Below are positions 1 through 10,356 of a stretch of DNA of 64,000 nt, one piece after another. The notes beneath the pieces were generated by a model. It did not search any database, was not told where the DNA came from, and saw nothing but the letters and a program-made list of their open reading frames with translations. Where the stretch lies: assembly GCA_039545275.1 (NCBI GenBank), contig BCHS01000003.1, positions 1,161,561 to 1,225,560 of the forward strand, in the 5' to 3' direction. Position 1 is the stretch's first letter; each line of letters begins with the position of its first letter. The position numbers and the translations under genes were made by a program. Source of the DNA: Pseudomicrostroma phylloplanum (lineage: Eukaryota; Basidiomycota; Exobasidiomycetes; Microstromatales).

Positions 1-455
1 GCCATTGCCAATGACAAGTCGGACAAGACCAAGGTCACTCTCGTCTACACCAACAAGAGCGAGGCCGATATCCTCCTCCGCGAGAAGTTCGATGACCTGC
101 AAAAGAACGATGGACGCTTCAAGATCGTTTACGGACTGGACCAACTGCCAAAGGGTTTCAACGGCTTCACAGGCTACGTCACACCGGAGATCATCAGCGA
201 GCACATGCCCGCCCCGGGCAAGGCCGACAAGATCAAGCTATTCATCTGCGGTGAGTGTCTATGTGCAAAGAGAGAAGTGAAGGAGGGATGGGCAACGAAC
301 TGATCCTCTCTGAAACCCCGTCGTGATTTCATACAGGCCCTCCCCCTCAAGTGGAGGCCATCAGTGGTGGAAAGGGCCCCAAGGGTAGCCAGGGAGAGCT
401 CAAGGGTCTGCTTGCCGACGCCGGCTACCAGCAGGACCAGATCTACAAGTTCTAA
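1..455 (+). CDS. MCR1: NADH-cytochrome b5 reductase, 3' part
   Basis: This is the C-terminal end of an FAD/NAD(H) reductase that passes electrons from NADH to cytochrome b5. The reading frame is open from base 1, so the start lies outside the window. Two exons are joined across an intron at 251-336 (GTGAGT donor, ACAG acceptor). The exon junction rebuilds the NAD-binding motif CGPPPQVEAISG, and the protein ends in QDQIYKF, as do mitochondrial outer-membrane b5 reductases of the Mcr1 type. About 120 residues of the NAD-binding half are present. The Mcr1 assignment, rather than the ER form Cbr1, rests on the Gly/Lys-rich stretch after the GPPP motif and is fairly secure but not certain. Confidence 0.88.
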
Positions 456-584
456 GAAGCTCGTCCCTCGTGCTGTAGAACACTACTTATAGAAACCCGC
501 ACGTAATGCAAAAACTGGAACAACCTGTCTGTCTTCGAAGTGAAGTATGCTGAGTCTGCGCTGGTTTCCCGCATTTCTGGTCCT

Positions 585-1383
585 TCATGCTCCTCCTGCC
601 CTATTTGAGACTTTCCTACACCGCCTGACTAGCTCGAGGACACCGACAAAGCGTCCCCTCTCCTCCTCTGCCATGACGTCCACCTCTTCCTCCTGCGCCC
701 CCTTGAGTCCCAGTCCCAAGCCAACCACCACGGGCCTGAGATCCTTAACGTCCTCCTGTTGCTCTTCGTGGGCCTCTCCTCCAGCAGCGGGTGAGGAACG
801 CATAAGAGCGTGGATGGAGGAGACGTACAATGAGTACAGGGCTGCCTGTCCCGGAGGAGGCGTGCCGAGCAACGAGGTATGCACGAGGGAGGGGTTGATG
901 GTTGGGAGTGTGAAGCCTGGAGACACAGCTGCGCCGTTCACTGATGTGCTGGCGCTGGTGCTGGACTGACTGCCTGACTCTGAATCCGAGTCCGGGTAGT
1001 CGAAGTCGTATTTGGAGGTAGAAGAAGAGGCGGAAGAGGAGGAGTAGGGGATGTAGGGCGTGTCTGCTGGGAGGGAGGCTTGCATCTGGAGGAGGAGGAG
1101 AGAGCTGAGTGGTCAGCGTGTGTGATCATGTTAAGAGACTCTTCGATACTTCAACGCTGGTACTCACCACGATCCCCACTCTTCCCAGCTGCGTGACGAC
1201 GACAAAGGTCCGATCGTGGTACTCTTGGATGACGACTTCCGTGTGCTTGCCCTCAACTTCGCCCGCGAGCTGCCGTGTAGGGACAGCGTACGCCGAGCTT
1301 GACGGCAGTCGCTGCACAGTCACAGCGGGCTGTTGTGCCGAGCTTGGTGAAGATGCAGCGAGACGAGGCGCTGACATGACCAT
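585..1383 (-). CDS. Proteasome assembly chaperone 3 (PSMG3/PAC3-like)
   Basis: Probable chaperone for assembly of the 20S proteasome alpha ring. Exon 1 (1383-1168) and exon 2 (1085-585) are joined across a GTGAGT...CAG intron at 1086-1167, giving about 238 residues. The core reads TEVVIQEYHDRTFVVVTQLG and continues with SLLGTPPPGQAALYSLYVSSI and RPVVVGLGLGL, which matches the order of beta strands in human PSMG3 (TQFGKMG, LLGQDEPL, VLLAVAVK). It is longer than the human protein (122 residues) because of a Ser/Asp-rich insertion (about residues 76-115) and an acidic loop before the last helix. The start is the Met at 1383; a Met at 1377 is equally possible. It is divergent from the Zn2Cys6 gene at 1728. 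Confidence 0.72.
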
Positions 1384-1727
1384 GATGCCTTTTGTTGGTG
1401 TGGGGGATGGTGCTGATGGGAGTGAGGATAAGCACTGAGCAGCGGAAGTGAGCCCTGCAGCAAGGCAACTCTTCCGCTCCACGCCTCGCGGCACCTTTGC
1501 TCTTCTTTTCTTTTCCTAAACCCACCGAGATCCGACGATATCAGATACCCACACCCCTGCGCACCCTATCGAGCTCAAGTCGAGTGCTATTGTCTCAGTA
1601 GGTACTACTGCTGCGACGTCGGCAAGCTCAAAGTGACACAAGCGTCTGCCCTACCGCCAGGAAAAAGGCTCCGAGCAGGCCTCGGACCATATCTTTTCGT
1701 TTTGCTCGCCCGCCTTCCGGCAACGCG
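1384..1727. other. Intergenic region between divergent genes
   Basis: Shared upstream region of the proteasome-chaperone gene (minus) and the Zn2Cys6 gene (plus). I see no gene, RNA or clear repeat in it. Confidence 0.6.
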
Positions 1728-4370
1728 ATGCCAGCTCTTCTACCTACCTCCTCTCCCTTCTGCGGCTCTCCTCATCAGCAGCAGCTCGATATTCTCAGCC
1801 CATCTGCAGGCTCCTCGTCTCCGTCTTCTCCCCAGCCTTCCGGCAGCAAGAGGGGGAGGAAAAAGACGAAGCCGGAGAAGCCCGCGGCAAACGAGCACCT
1901 CCCGCCGCGAACGTCATGCGATAGCTGTCGCACTCGGAAGCTCAAGTGTGATGGGAGATCCATGGCCGATGGTGGCTGTGAGAGGTGCTCGAGGGAGAAG
2001 ACGGCTTGCCACTACTGTGAGTGTCGTACCGGGCGCGAGAGATGCTGGAGGATCATAGCTTTGGTGCTAATACTGTCTTTTCGACTCCTTGCAGCTATAA
2101 GAGCTCCCATTGGCAGGCCAAAAGGCTCCGTCTGCCCGGTCAAGAGGAGGAAAGTTGCTAGAGATAGCGATGAGAAGCTTGAGAGCCCCTCAGTCGAGGA
2201 AGTGATTCCCTCAATTGCGCCCTTCCAGCCGACCGGCAGTGGCTATGCACTGTCACCTCCGTCTGCGCTGCAGCCTTTCGCAGCGCTACAGTATGCTGTG
2301 GATCAGCAACATCGGCAACAACAGCAGGATTCTGACGCTGGTAACGGAGAGGGAACTCTTACGAGAGGCTACTCTGATGCGGGTTCACAGGCATACTATC
2401 GTGATCCGGTGGATGAGCTACATGGTCCGCTCTACTCTGGCTCATTTCCTAGCGTGACAAGCAATACCCAGGCACCGGCCATACCCCATACCAACGGAAT
2501 GTCACTCAACACACAGCAATCCACGTCGTCTTTTGCGTCTTCATCGACGTCTCACGGCCACCTCATGGACTCACCTCTCGCGACCCTTGAGATGGCAGCC
2601 TTCCTCGACTCGCTAGATCGTGTAGAGATCAAGCCCGCCGACGGTCTAACGGCGAACATGCTGCCAAAAGGTCGGATGCAATCGAATCCGAACGGTACAC
2701 CGTACCAGCAGCTGCAGCGTCCAACAGATTTTCAATCTCTCGGCAACGACAGCATGCCCGTCTACTCTCAAGCAGCGCTGGGCAGCTCTGCCTTCGCTTC
2801 GTCTCGCCAAGCATCGTATCAGGGTTCCCAATCATACACCAACCAGAATCAGGTTTCCATCCTCGACGAAGGTGTGAGCTATGCCGTGCCCAGCGACTTC
2901 AGCTGGTGGGATCTGGGGCTAGATGCCAATCTGATGGGTGGGACTGGAACTAGCAGTGTCAGCAAGGAAGCAACCAGCGCTGCCCTCGACAGCGCTCATA
3001 CGCGACCTCAGGAGAGCACATGGTCCAACGAAGAGCTGAATGGCAATCCTCAGCAAGATCCACCTTCGGTCGCGCATACCACTGGGAAGCTACATACCTC
3101 GAGCCTACCAGAGCAAAGCCAAAGTGAGAAGACAGCAGCCAAGAGCAGCTGCTGCTCGAAGAAGGCAGCCCGTGAAGAGCAAGCAACTCCACCATCTCAA
3201 CTCCTGGCGCCACCTGTCGTCAAGTCGTGCTGCTCCAAGTCGTTTGACGATGAGGAGCTGAAGGAGACCAGTGAAGCACCTGCGCCCGACAGCGAGAAGC
3301 CCAGCAGACCTTGTCCGAAGACAGGAGCGGCCAATTGCTGCTGCGATCCCCGTGAGCAGCTTCAGAGCGAACGTGCACAGCAGTCTATAGCTGGCAGCCT
3401 CAGTAGCGATGACGACGACGTCCCTGCAGTCATCGATACGACCTCCAAAGAGACTTTAGCGAGCAACACGCACACCCAGCCAAGAGTGCACTGCGTGCCC
3501 AATCCCTCAGGCACGGGCTGCACCTGTCTGTGCGAATCCTCCGTCTGTCTCCTCGGTGTCCGCAGGACACTGGGCCACCCGCTTCCCATCTCTTCTTCTT
3601 CCTACGAAGACGACCTCGATGCCGCGGCAGACGGGGACGGGAGCCAGCTACAGAGCGACAGGAAGAGGCCAATCCCCTCTCTGCACCTCACCCTCTCCGC
3701 CTCGCGGGCCATCTCGGACTCTTGCGCCTGCTCGGCCTCGTGCCCCACATGTTGCGGCGCTGCTGCCGGCTCAGAGACTGGCGGCGCGTCCGCTTCGTCT
3801 CACGCGGCCTTCAATGCTTCCCTCCTCATCTCGCTGGCATTACAGATCTACGCTCGCGCAGTGCGCATCTTGCGCGACGGCTTCTCTAGCTCCGCCAGTG
3901 GTACTAGTGGAGACACGGCCGCCGCTGCTTCGGGGTCGGGGTCGGGGTCCAGCTCAGTAGATGGCGTCGTGGGCGGTCTGGAGATCAAGATTGGCGGGTA
4001 TCGTCCCAGCAAGGAGAATGCGCGCCGAATCGCCCTCTTGGCCATCCGCCTGGAATTGTCGGATCTGGAGAAGGGAATGGGGAGGGTGTACAAGATGGCC
4101 GTGGGCGGTGAGGAGGACAATGGACGACAGGCGCCAGCTGACGGGGAGTCACACGGAGACGTCGTCAAGCGGGAAGTGGGCAGGGATCCCGGCTCAGAGG
4201 GTCGTCCGAACATAGCGGCGGAGGGAGCGTCAGTGGTCGCGGCAGGGGCCCACAAGCCCACTCAATCACCGCGTCGACTGTTGGCACCTGTTGACGGATT
4301 GGTCATTTGCAAGCTGCGCGAGCAACTGCGAGAGATGATCAGCCGTGTTGAGGCCTTGGAGCGCCTCTGA
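1728..4370 (+). CDS. Zn2Cys6 transcription factor with C-terminal cysteine clusters
   Basis: A fungal binuclear-zinc-cluster regulator of 854 residues. The DNA-binding domain is near residues 63-96 with spacing C-x2-C-x6-C, then C-x2-C and a final C (CDSCRTRKLKCDG followed by CERCSREKTAC). An intron at 2017-2094 lies just after the cluster; it is 78 nt, so reading through it stays in frame, but GTGAGT, a GCTAAT branch and GCAG support removal. After splicing, the typical linker GRPKG follows the last cysteine. The rest is Ser/Gln-rich and disordered, with five Cys-rich patches in the C-terminal half: SSCCSKK, KSCCSKS, NCCCDP, GCTCLCESSVC and CACSASCPTCC. I saw no fungal-specific TF middle domain. 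The patches suggest metal or redox sensing, which is inference. The target genes are unknown. Confidence 0.85.
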   Translation: MPALLPTSSPFCGSPHQQQLDILSPSAGSSSPSSPQPSGSKRGRKKTKPEKPAANEHLPPRTSCDSCRTRKLKCDGRSMADGGCERCSREKTACHYCECRTGRERCWRIIALVLILSFRLLAAIRAPIGRPKGSVCPVKRRKVARDSDEKLESPSVEEVIPSIAPFQPTGSGYALSPPSALQPFAALQYAVDQQHRQQQQDSDAGNGEGTLTRGYSDAGSQAYYRDPVDELHGPLYSGSFPSVTSNTQAPAIPHTNGMSLNTQQSTSSFASSSTSHGHLMDSPLATLEMAAFLDSLDRVEIKPADGLTANMLPKGRMQSNPNGTPYQQLQRPTDFQSLGNDSMPVYSQAALGSSAFASSRQASYQGSQSYTNQNQVSILDEGVSYAVPSDFSWWDLGLDANLMGGTGTSSVSKEATSAALDSAHTRPQESTWSNEELNGNPQQDPPSVAHTTGKLHTSSLPEQSQSEKTAAKSSCCSKKAAREEQATPPSQLLAPPVVKSCCSKSFDDEELKETSEAPAPDSEKPSRPCPKTGAANCCCDPREQLQSERAQQSIAGSLSSDDDDVPAVIDTTSKETLASNTHTQPRVHCVPNPSGTGCTCLCESSVCLLGVRRTLGHPLPISSSSYEDDLDAAADGDGSQLQSDRKRPIPSLHLTLSASRAISDSCACSASCPTCCGAAAGSETGGASASSHAAFNASLLISLALQIYARAVRILRDGFSSSASGTSGDTAAAASGSGSGSSSVDGVVGGLEIKIGGYRPSKENARRIALLAIRLELSDLEKGMGRVYKMAVGGEEDNGRQAPADGESHGDVVKREVGRDPGSEGRPNIAAEGASVVAAGAHKPTQSPRRLLAPVDGLVICKLREQLREMISRVEALERL

Positions 4371-4516
4371 TGGGCCAGGCTTCGTATTAGCGATGGGGAA
4401 TATGTCGGGCTCCTACATTTTGTCCCTTCGCGATTGAGCTATGTGTTCCTCTGCGAACTGATAACCTCACACATGCACACCGCCCAACGTCTCCTCCCCC
4501 GTCATGTCCAACTACT

Positions 4517-6294
4517 CTACTCTCGTCGAGTATGAGCGCTCCTCGTAGCCCAGCTTAGACAGTAGCAACTGAGCAACAGCTCCAGCTCCTCCACCTCGTC
4601 CAGGCCTTCAACACGACTGAGGCGCTCGCGCTCCTGCGGCGGGAGGGAGCGCCAGATCTGACGTAGTGAAGAGGCGCCTGCTCTCACTGTAGTGCCAATG
4701 CTGGGACCGGCACCGGCGCTGCTAGTGGACGCTAGGTGAGCGGACGTGAATGCTGCTCGGAAGCGGTTGGCGTGAGAGAGTGGAGTGGGGAAGGCACGGG
4801 CGCCTTGCAGGGAGAGACCGCGAGTCTGTAAAGACAGGGCAGGGCGTATAGCAGACCTTTGCCCTGTCAGTAAGAGCGTATCGTAAGGCATCCGGCGTCC
4901 TCACGGCATTTCTCACCTCAAGATTGGCAAGCATGACCTTCCCGAACTTGCTCACGTCCCCAGTCCCCTCTTGCTGCATCTGCTGCCTCGTCTCGTCTTG
5001 GGAAGAGCTGTTTCCAAGCGCATCTCCTCCCTCCCCGCCTTCATCTCCCGCAACGCACATCTCGTAGCAGATCCCGCGCACCTCCGAGCCAGACTGGATC
5101 CCGCTGGCTATCCTCTTAAGTAGCTGTACAGAGGCTTCGGGAGGCATGTATGCCAGAACACACTCTGCAAGGACCAGCGTGGGCGTGTTCGGATCGAGGA
5201 AGCCGAGAAGGGCTGACGCTTGCGCTCCTGGAGGGGAGCCTGAGAGAGCGCGCAGGTCGCAGCTTTGTAGTGTGTACTTCTGCGTATGTAGAGCTGGACC
5301 TTCAGAGCCCTCCGGAGTGGACTCTGTCTGCGTGTCTATGGGCGAAGGGGGGTGCAGATGCTCTTGCAGGCGGGGAAAGCGCTGGATGGATGCGAGCTTC
5401 TTCGTGACTATCTGTGGGAAGTCTAGCTCCAGATAGTGTGACAGGTGCGGCGCTAAGCGGCTATTTGACTGGTAAAATCGAGAGAGAGCATTTCCTAGTC
5501 AGACAATGATCAGCCTAAAGCTCAGACTCGAAGCAACTTACCATGATGCGCCAATAGCGAGAATCGCTCCCTGCTCCCACGCTGATGATTTGCCTCCCTT
5601 TCCCCTTTCTCGTGCCATCTCCACCCTTCGCCTCCTCTGCGTCAGGAAGCAAGAAGTCCTCCACCAACCGATCGATCATCTCGCACCGCAGGTAAGTGCC
5701 GATGTTGATGATCGGCGGACGCCTCGTCACCGGCGGCGGACCGAGGTGACGAGGCACACTGGTGATGTTGCTTCCGCCTGGGCCAATTTGAGAAGGATGA
5801 CTACCTCTTGCGCTCGTATGTCCATTGGAAGAAGGCGGCGGAGGCACGGGCGCTCCTCCTCCTCCCCCGCTGAAGAGAGCCGACCAGACATCTGCCGCTT
5901 GCTCTCCTTCCATTCTTGTCCTCCCTAGTAAGCTCCCACCAGCACCGACTTCTCCAGTCTCGCCGTGGCTCGTAGCAGCAGCAGCAGCAGCAGCAGCAAA
6001 ATNCCCCGCCTGTAGAGCGCTCAACCGACTCCCCAGCGCATCCCCATCCGTACCCCTAATCGAGTCGTCTTCGTACTTCTTGCGGAGCTCAGCTCCACTG
6101 AGAGCTGGCTGGTCTTCTGTTTCCTCTCCTCGTCTGCCGTTGCTGTTGCTGCTAGAGGAGGAAGAGGATTTGTTGAGCAAGGTGGGTCGACCACCTTTGG
6201 AGCGGGGTAGGCCGAGCGAGAGGGAGGGGCCAGGATGCGAGGAGGAGGAAGAGGAGGAGGGCTCGGCGTACGGGTCGCGTAGAGGTGCTGACAT
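4517..6294 (-). CDS. PPM1: Leucine carboxyl methyltransferase 1 (PP2A methyltransferase)
   Basis: AdoMet-dependent methyltransferase that methylates the C-terminal leucine of the PP2A catalytic subunit and so controls assembly with B-type regulatory subunits. Exons are 6294-5542, 5468-4917 and 4825-4517 (537 residues). Family signatures are DPYA near the N terminus, INIGTYLR, the AdoMet loop ISVGAGSDSRYWR, LVLAECVLAYM, and the terminal segment LDEVEELELLLSCYCLSWA. It is longer than the human enzyme (334) because of a Ser/Gly/Ala-rich insertion between the N-terminal DPY motif and the catalytic core. This insertion includes an eight-alanine run encoded by a triplet repeat and one undetermined base at 6003, so its local length is uncertain. 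Homologues in budding yeast are called Ppm1. Confidence 0.9.
5974..6003. repeat. (AGC)8 triplet repeat with adjacent undetermined base
   Basis: Eight AGC units at 5974-5997 are followed by AAAAT and a single N at 6003. On the minus strand the repeat encodes polyalanine inside the Ppm1 insertion. The N next to a microsatellite probably marks an unresolved assembly position, so the repeat may really be longer or shorter. Confidence 0.85.
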
Positions 6295-6785
6295 CCTGAG
6301 TGAGCCCTCTATGCGAAGACAAAGGTCAAGCAAGCGGGTCAGCTCTGACGACCCTGGTACGAGCGAAGGCAGGAAGAGGTGCTGGACGGAGGAGGACGAG
6401 CAGCGAGAACAAAACCAAGAAGGTCTGAGAGCTCGCCGCGGAAAGCGGACTGGGCAGGGTCACCTCCACTCGAGGAAATCTGGGTGTTCAGGGTCTCAGA
6501 GTACCTTCCATACCTTCGCTCTCATGTTGTCACAGATCAGACATTCGGACTCGGGTCGAAGCCCTGATGGTGAAGCTCACTGAGTGACAAGATCGATGCT
6601 CATGGTATTATGTTCCTCTGGACGAGCAAGTCTCGGCCCACGGCGATAAGAAAAGCTACTAAAGTGACCGAAATGATAATATTCAAGAACGAGGTCGAGG
6701 TGTTTACGCCTCGCTATCCCAACATATCAGGCGCTGCGGTCTCCAGCACTCATCAACAGAGTGCTTATTATGCCCTGATCTCGGC
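6295..6785. other. Intergenic region
   Basis: Upstream of PPM1 and downstream of the LtrA-family gene, both on the minus strand. I see no supported gene; the open frames here are short and without recognisable content. Confidence 0.55.
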
Positions 6786-9700
6786 CTAGTTGGCCACAAG
6801 AGCCCACCTCTGCCCCGCGTCCATCCTCTCCTTGACCTCCATCTGGCCCAACTCGCCCTCGACGCCCACATCCTCATCTCCCCTCTCATCGCCCATGAGA
6901 TCCTCGTAAGGGTGCCAAGTGTCCTTCTTGCTCACTTTGATGCGGGCGGTGTGCGGATTGATGGCCCCGTCCACCTTTTTGCCCAGCTCGGCGGCGGTCT
7001 GGGAGACGATGCTGGCGCGGGAGCGGAGAGTGTGGAATTGCCCTTGAGGTTGTGGTGGGTACTGACCGGTGGTCACCTGTTGGTCCTGACTTTTGCCTTC
7101 TTCTAGTATACCGTGCAGACTCTGCGGTGGGCCAGAGGAGAAATGTTGCCTCATGTCCAGCCTGAGAGGCGAGAAGTGCACATCGCTGAGACGCTTCAGA
7201 TCAGCATGAGCGTCCTGGGCCGAGGCACTGGCCTCAAGCCCTTCTTGCAGTGCTTTGAAGACCTCTTCGGCTGAGCGCTTCTCCTCCGGATCGGCCCCTT
7301 CACCCTTGAGAGCAGCATAGTAGGCGTCTGCCTTGGCCTGGTCGAACTTCCTGCCCACCACACCCAGCTTACCGGCGGTCTCGCTAAAGACCAGCAGTCC
7401 GAGGATGAGATTGTACGCCAGCAAGAATTCCAGGTTATTCCAGTTTTCTCCTCCAAGAGGGAGCAAGGCGAAGCCAGCCGAGCAGACGAGACGGAAAGCG
7501 ATCCTGGCCCGCTGTGACCAGTAGGCGCTGCCTGCTATATCGAGATTGCGGTGCAAGAGGCCGATGGTGGCCATGCAGAGCATCGCGACGGACATGCTGG
7601 CTGCGTAGAACCATCGGTAGCCCATCTCGGAGGACGAGTTCTTGACAAGTCGCGGGATCGAAGACGACAAGAGAATGAGGGCCGCGCATAGGGGGTAGTG
7701 CAGAAGTGAAAATGTGATTGCTGACCAGGGAGTGACTCGAAGTGCGTGAAGGAAGGTGCGGGATGCATCACCTGAAAGGGAAAGAGGGGGCCAATTGAAG
7801 TAGGTTAATGAGGCCTGCTGTCACTTCACCTGAGGTCTCAGTGACCACTCACAGTCAAAGTAGATCCAGACGAGATAGAAGCTGTTGATGACGCTCAGCG
7901 AAGCGCGCAGCAACTGCGTCGACAACCCATAATGCTCGTGCGTCGCGACAAAAGTCGAGTTCAGGATGCACTCGCCGGTTACCAAGACGACGAACAGCAC
8001 TGTCGAGAAGCGGCGGAGGACGTGTCAGCAAAGCGTGAAAGCTCTGTCTTACGCAATGAAGATGGGATGACTGAAGATGGGACGACTCACCAGTCCTCTC
8101 TGCGATATGCTCCACACTCTGAGCTGGAATAAAGATCGGCTTGCCCTTGCGCTTGTAGTATCGATGCACGCGCTGCAACAACCCATTGATGAGATACTTG
8201 CTGAAGAGGTCGATGATAATGCCCGCGACGATGATGCCGCAGATCCAGCCGGGGTTGTACACGAAAGCCAGCGGGAGGTAAGTGCAGGCGAGCAAGAAGA
8301 TGGGCACCATCTCGACCCATAGCGCGGTGCGAAACTTGGGCAACATCAACCCGTACACAAAGTGCACTAGGAGCTTGAGCACCTTGGCACTTAGGTAAAA
8401 AGCAATGGAGGAGTACACTGCTCGGTGGTAGCCTTCCGCGAACCAGTAGCCGGTGCTGCCGATGGCTTCGACGAGGATCGGCCTCTCGGAGTGACCACCT
8501 TCTTCAGTGCGTCTGCTCAACTCTCGCAGCCCCCAATCAGCAGCGAGAATAACGGTCCTCTTGGCATCGATGCCGCCAGGCTCGGCTGCCAAATCATCAG
8601 CGGCACTGCCACTGCCATCCGCTCCAACTTCCTGATTGTGAGACATCAGTATTGTCCCTGCGTGGGCCGGGAAGATCAAGATACCCGCGGCGTTGGAAGT
8701 GTACCCGACGAGGATGAGCATGATCACTAGGACGTAGATGCGCTGGAAGCAGTCGTCCGTACCGCTCATATTGAGCTGTCGCCTCATGTCAGACCAGATC
8801 GAGAAGGCAGGATAGAAGACAAGGACAAACTTTGCCACGTTCAAGGCAGTAGCCGCTCCCTCCTCGGCCAAGCCATCGGCGAGTTGATGTACGACGCCCA
8901 CGAAGAGGAGGTCTGAGAAAAGCTCGAAGCGGGAGGACTGACGCTCATCCTTCTCTCGGTAGTAGTTGCCATTGTAGAGCCATTGGCGGACGACAGGTCG
9001 CTTGAAGAGGTGCTTGAGCTGAATGGGGTCTTGCTCGTCCATGACTTCCTGCAGAGCAAAGTGGAGAAAGAGAGATGGAGATCAGATCTGGCAGGCCTTA
9101 TCGACACTTTCCTCTCCTGATTTGAAGCCAGAAGGGAGCACTCACCATATGCTGCTTCCCATTCGACTTGTTCTTCTTCCCAGCGTGAGCAAGCTCAAAG
9201 ATCGCCTGCTCATCAACCACATTCTGCCTACCTTGTGTCCGCGACGTTCCTGCTGTGCCGACCCTCCCAGGAGCAGTCCCAAGGAGCTGCTCGGAGGAAT
9301 CACCAGAGTCATCACGCCTCCTTCTGAGTCGATCTGTCTCTCCAGTGGCAGAGGACATGTTTGTCAATGGCAAGCTGGGGACGTAGGCTGTAGCAGCGTG
9401 AACCTGAGGTCGAGGGCGATCGATGAGTGGGATAGCTGTAGCTACTGGGCTTGGACTTGGGCCTGGAGATGGATTTGAGCCTACGTTTGGGAGTGGGAGT
9501 GGGTCTGGATTTGACATCCTGGCCGGGGCGAAGTCTGCACCGCCACCCTCTTGTACTCCAACAGCGGCACCATGACCGTGTCTGTGAGTGCGAACGTGGA
9601 AGTGAGCATGACTCAGCGCGTGAGTGTGACTCCGGTGCTCCGAGGTGGGCAGGTTAGGATCCGGGAGTGAGTCAACGTCGTGGAAACCTGGGTGCGAGAC

Positions 9701-9817
9701 GTGGCGGTGGTCTACCTCGTGTGCCCGGTCCCCGTCCCGGTTACGGTCAGCGTCGCGGTGCCGAAACCGGTTGCTATTGCGAACCCCGTCGTCTGATCTG
9801 AGGCCGAGGGGGTCCAT
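6786..9817 (-). CDS. LtrA-family multi-pass membrane protein with His-rich N terminus
   Basis: A protein of about 920 residues in the low temperature requirement A family, which is found in bacteria and fungi and has no settled biochemical role. Exons are 9817-9146, 9048-8091, 7999-7853 and 7771-6786, all with GT-AG introns. The family block begins after the first intron with RPVVRQWLYNGNYY and RFELFSDLLFVGVVHQLAD, followed by many hydrophobic helices through the second, third and fourth exons. The cytosolic-looking N terminus (about 220 residues) contains a striking stretch rich in His, Asp and Arg (HEVDHRHVSH and SHTHALSHAHFHVRTHRHGHG). The C-terminal 200 residues are hydrophilic. The frame stays open to a Met codon at 10003, but the intervening sequence looks like untranslated leader, so 9817 is preferred. 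Substrate and location in the cell are unknown. Confidence 0.82.
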
Positions 9818-10356
9818 GGCGTCAACCGTCCTTGTGCTTGTGCTCGAGCTCGAGTGGGGCACGGCTACTCTAGCGACAGTGGAACGAATCGATAGAGGGA
9901 ATGGAGAAGCAGCCACACGTCGCAAGGAGAGAGATATCTGGGAGGGCGAAATGATCACGAAGAGCCTTGGACCTATAAGCCATAAGTACCCGTCGATCGG
10001 CAATTGCTCACGCGCCGCTCCGTGCCCAAGGTGTGCCCTTTGCTCGGACGCAAGTCACTTTCAATTGCCCTTTGCTCACAGGGACATTCAGGCACGACCG
10101 ATGCAGCGCTTCAGCGGACAAAGCCGCGAGCAAACTTTGACAACGGACAAAGTCGGAATCAGAGTGACGGTGAAGTGTTGACGAGCTTTGAGGGGGCCTG
10201 GAAGGACGAAGCTCGAGTGAACGGCACAGCAACATCAATCTTCTGCAAGTCACGCTCGAACGCTGGTGGGACAAGGAGCGTGTCATTGACATGACGCATC
10301 GTACCCTCTCGCCCTTTTGCTCGAGCATCTAGATCAAGTGCGTCAGAGACTCTAAT
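9818..10356. other. Intergenic region
   Basis: Lies between the LtrA-family gene and the 3' end of CCT2, both on the minus strand, so it should hold the LtrA promoter and the CCT2 terminator. I see no gene or repeat. Confidence 0.55.

Noticed and set aside
547..969. 140-codon plus-strand open frame
   Set aside because: Antisense to exon 2 of the proteasome-chaperone gene, which has family similarity and a good intron.
2017..2094. Reading through the Zn2Cys6 intron as 26 extra residues
   Set aside because: The stretch starts with GTGAGT, has a GCTAAT branch and ends in GCAG. Removing it puts the typical basic linker directly after the zinc cluster.
5825..6583. 252-codon plus-strand open frame
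   Set aside because: Antisense to the low-complexity part of PPM1.
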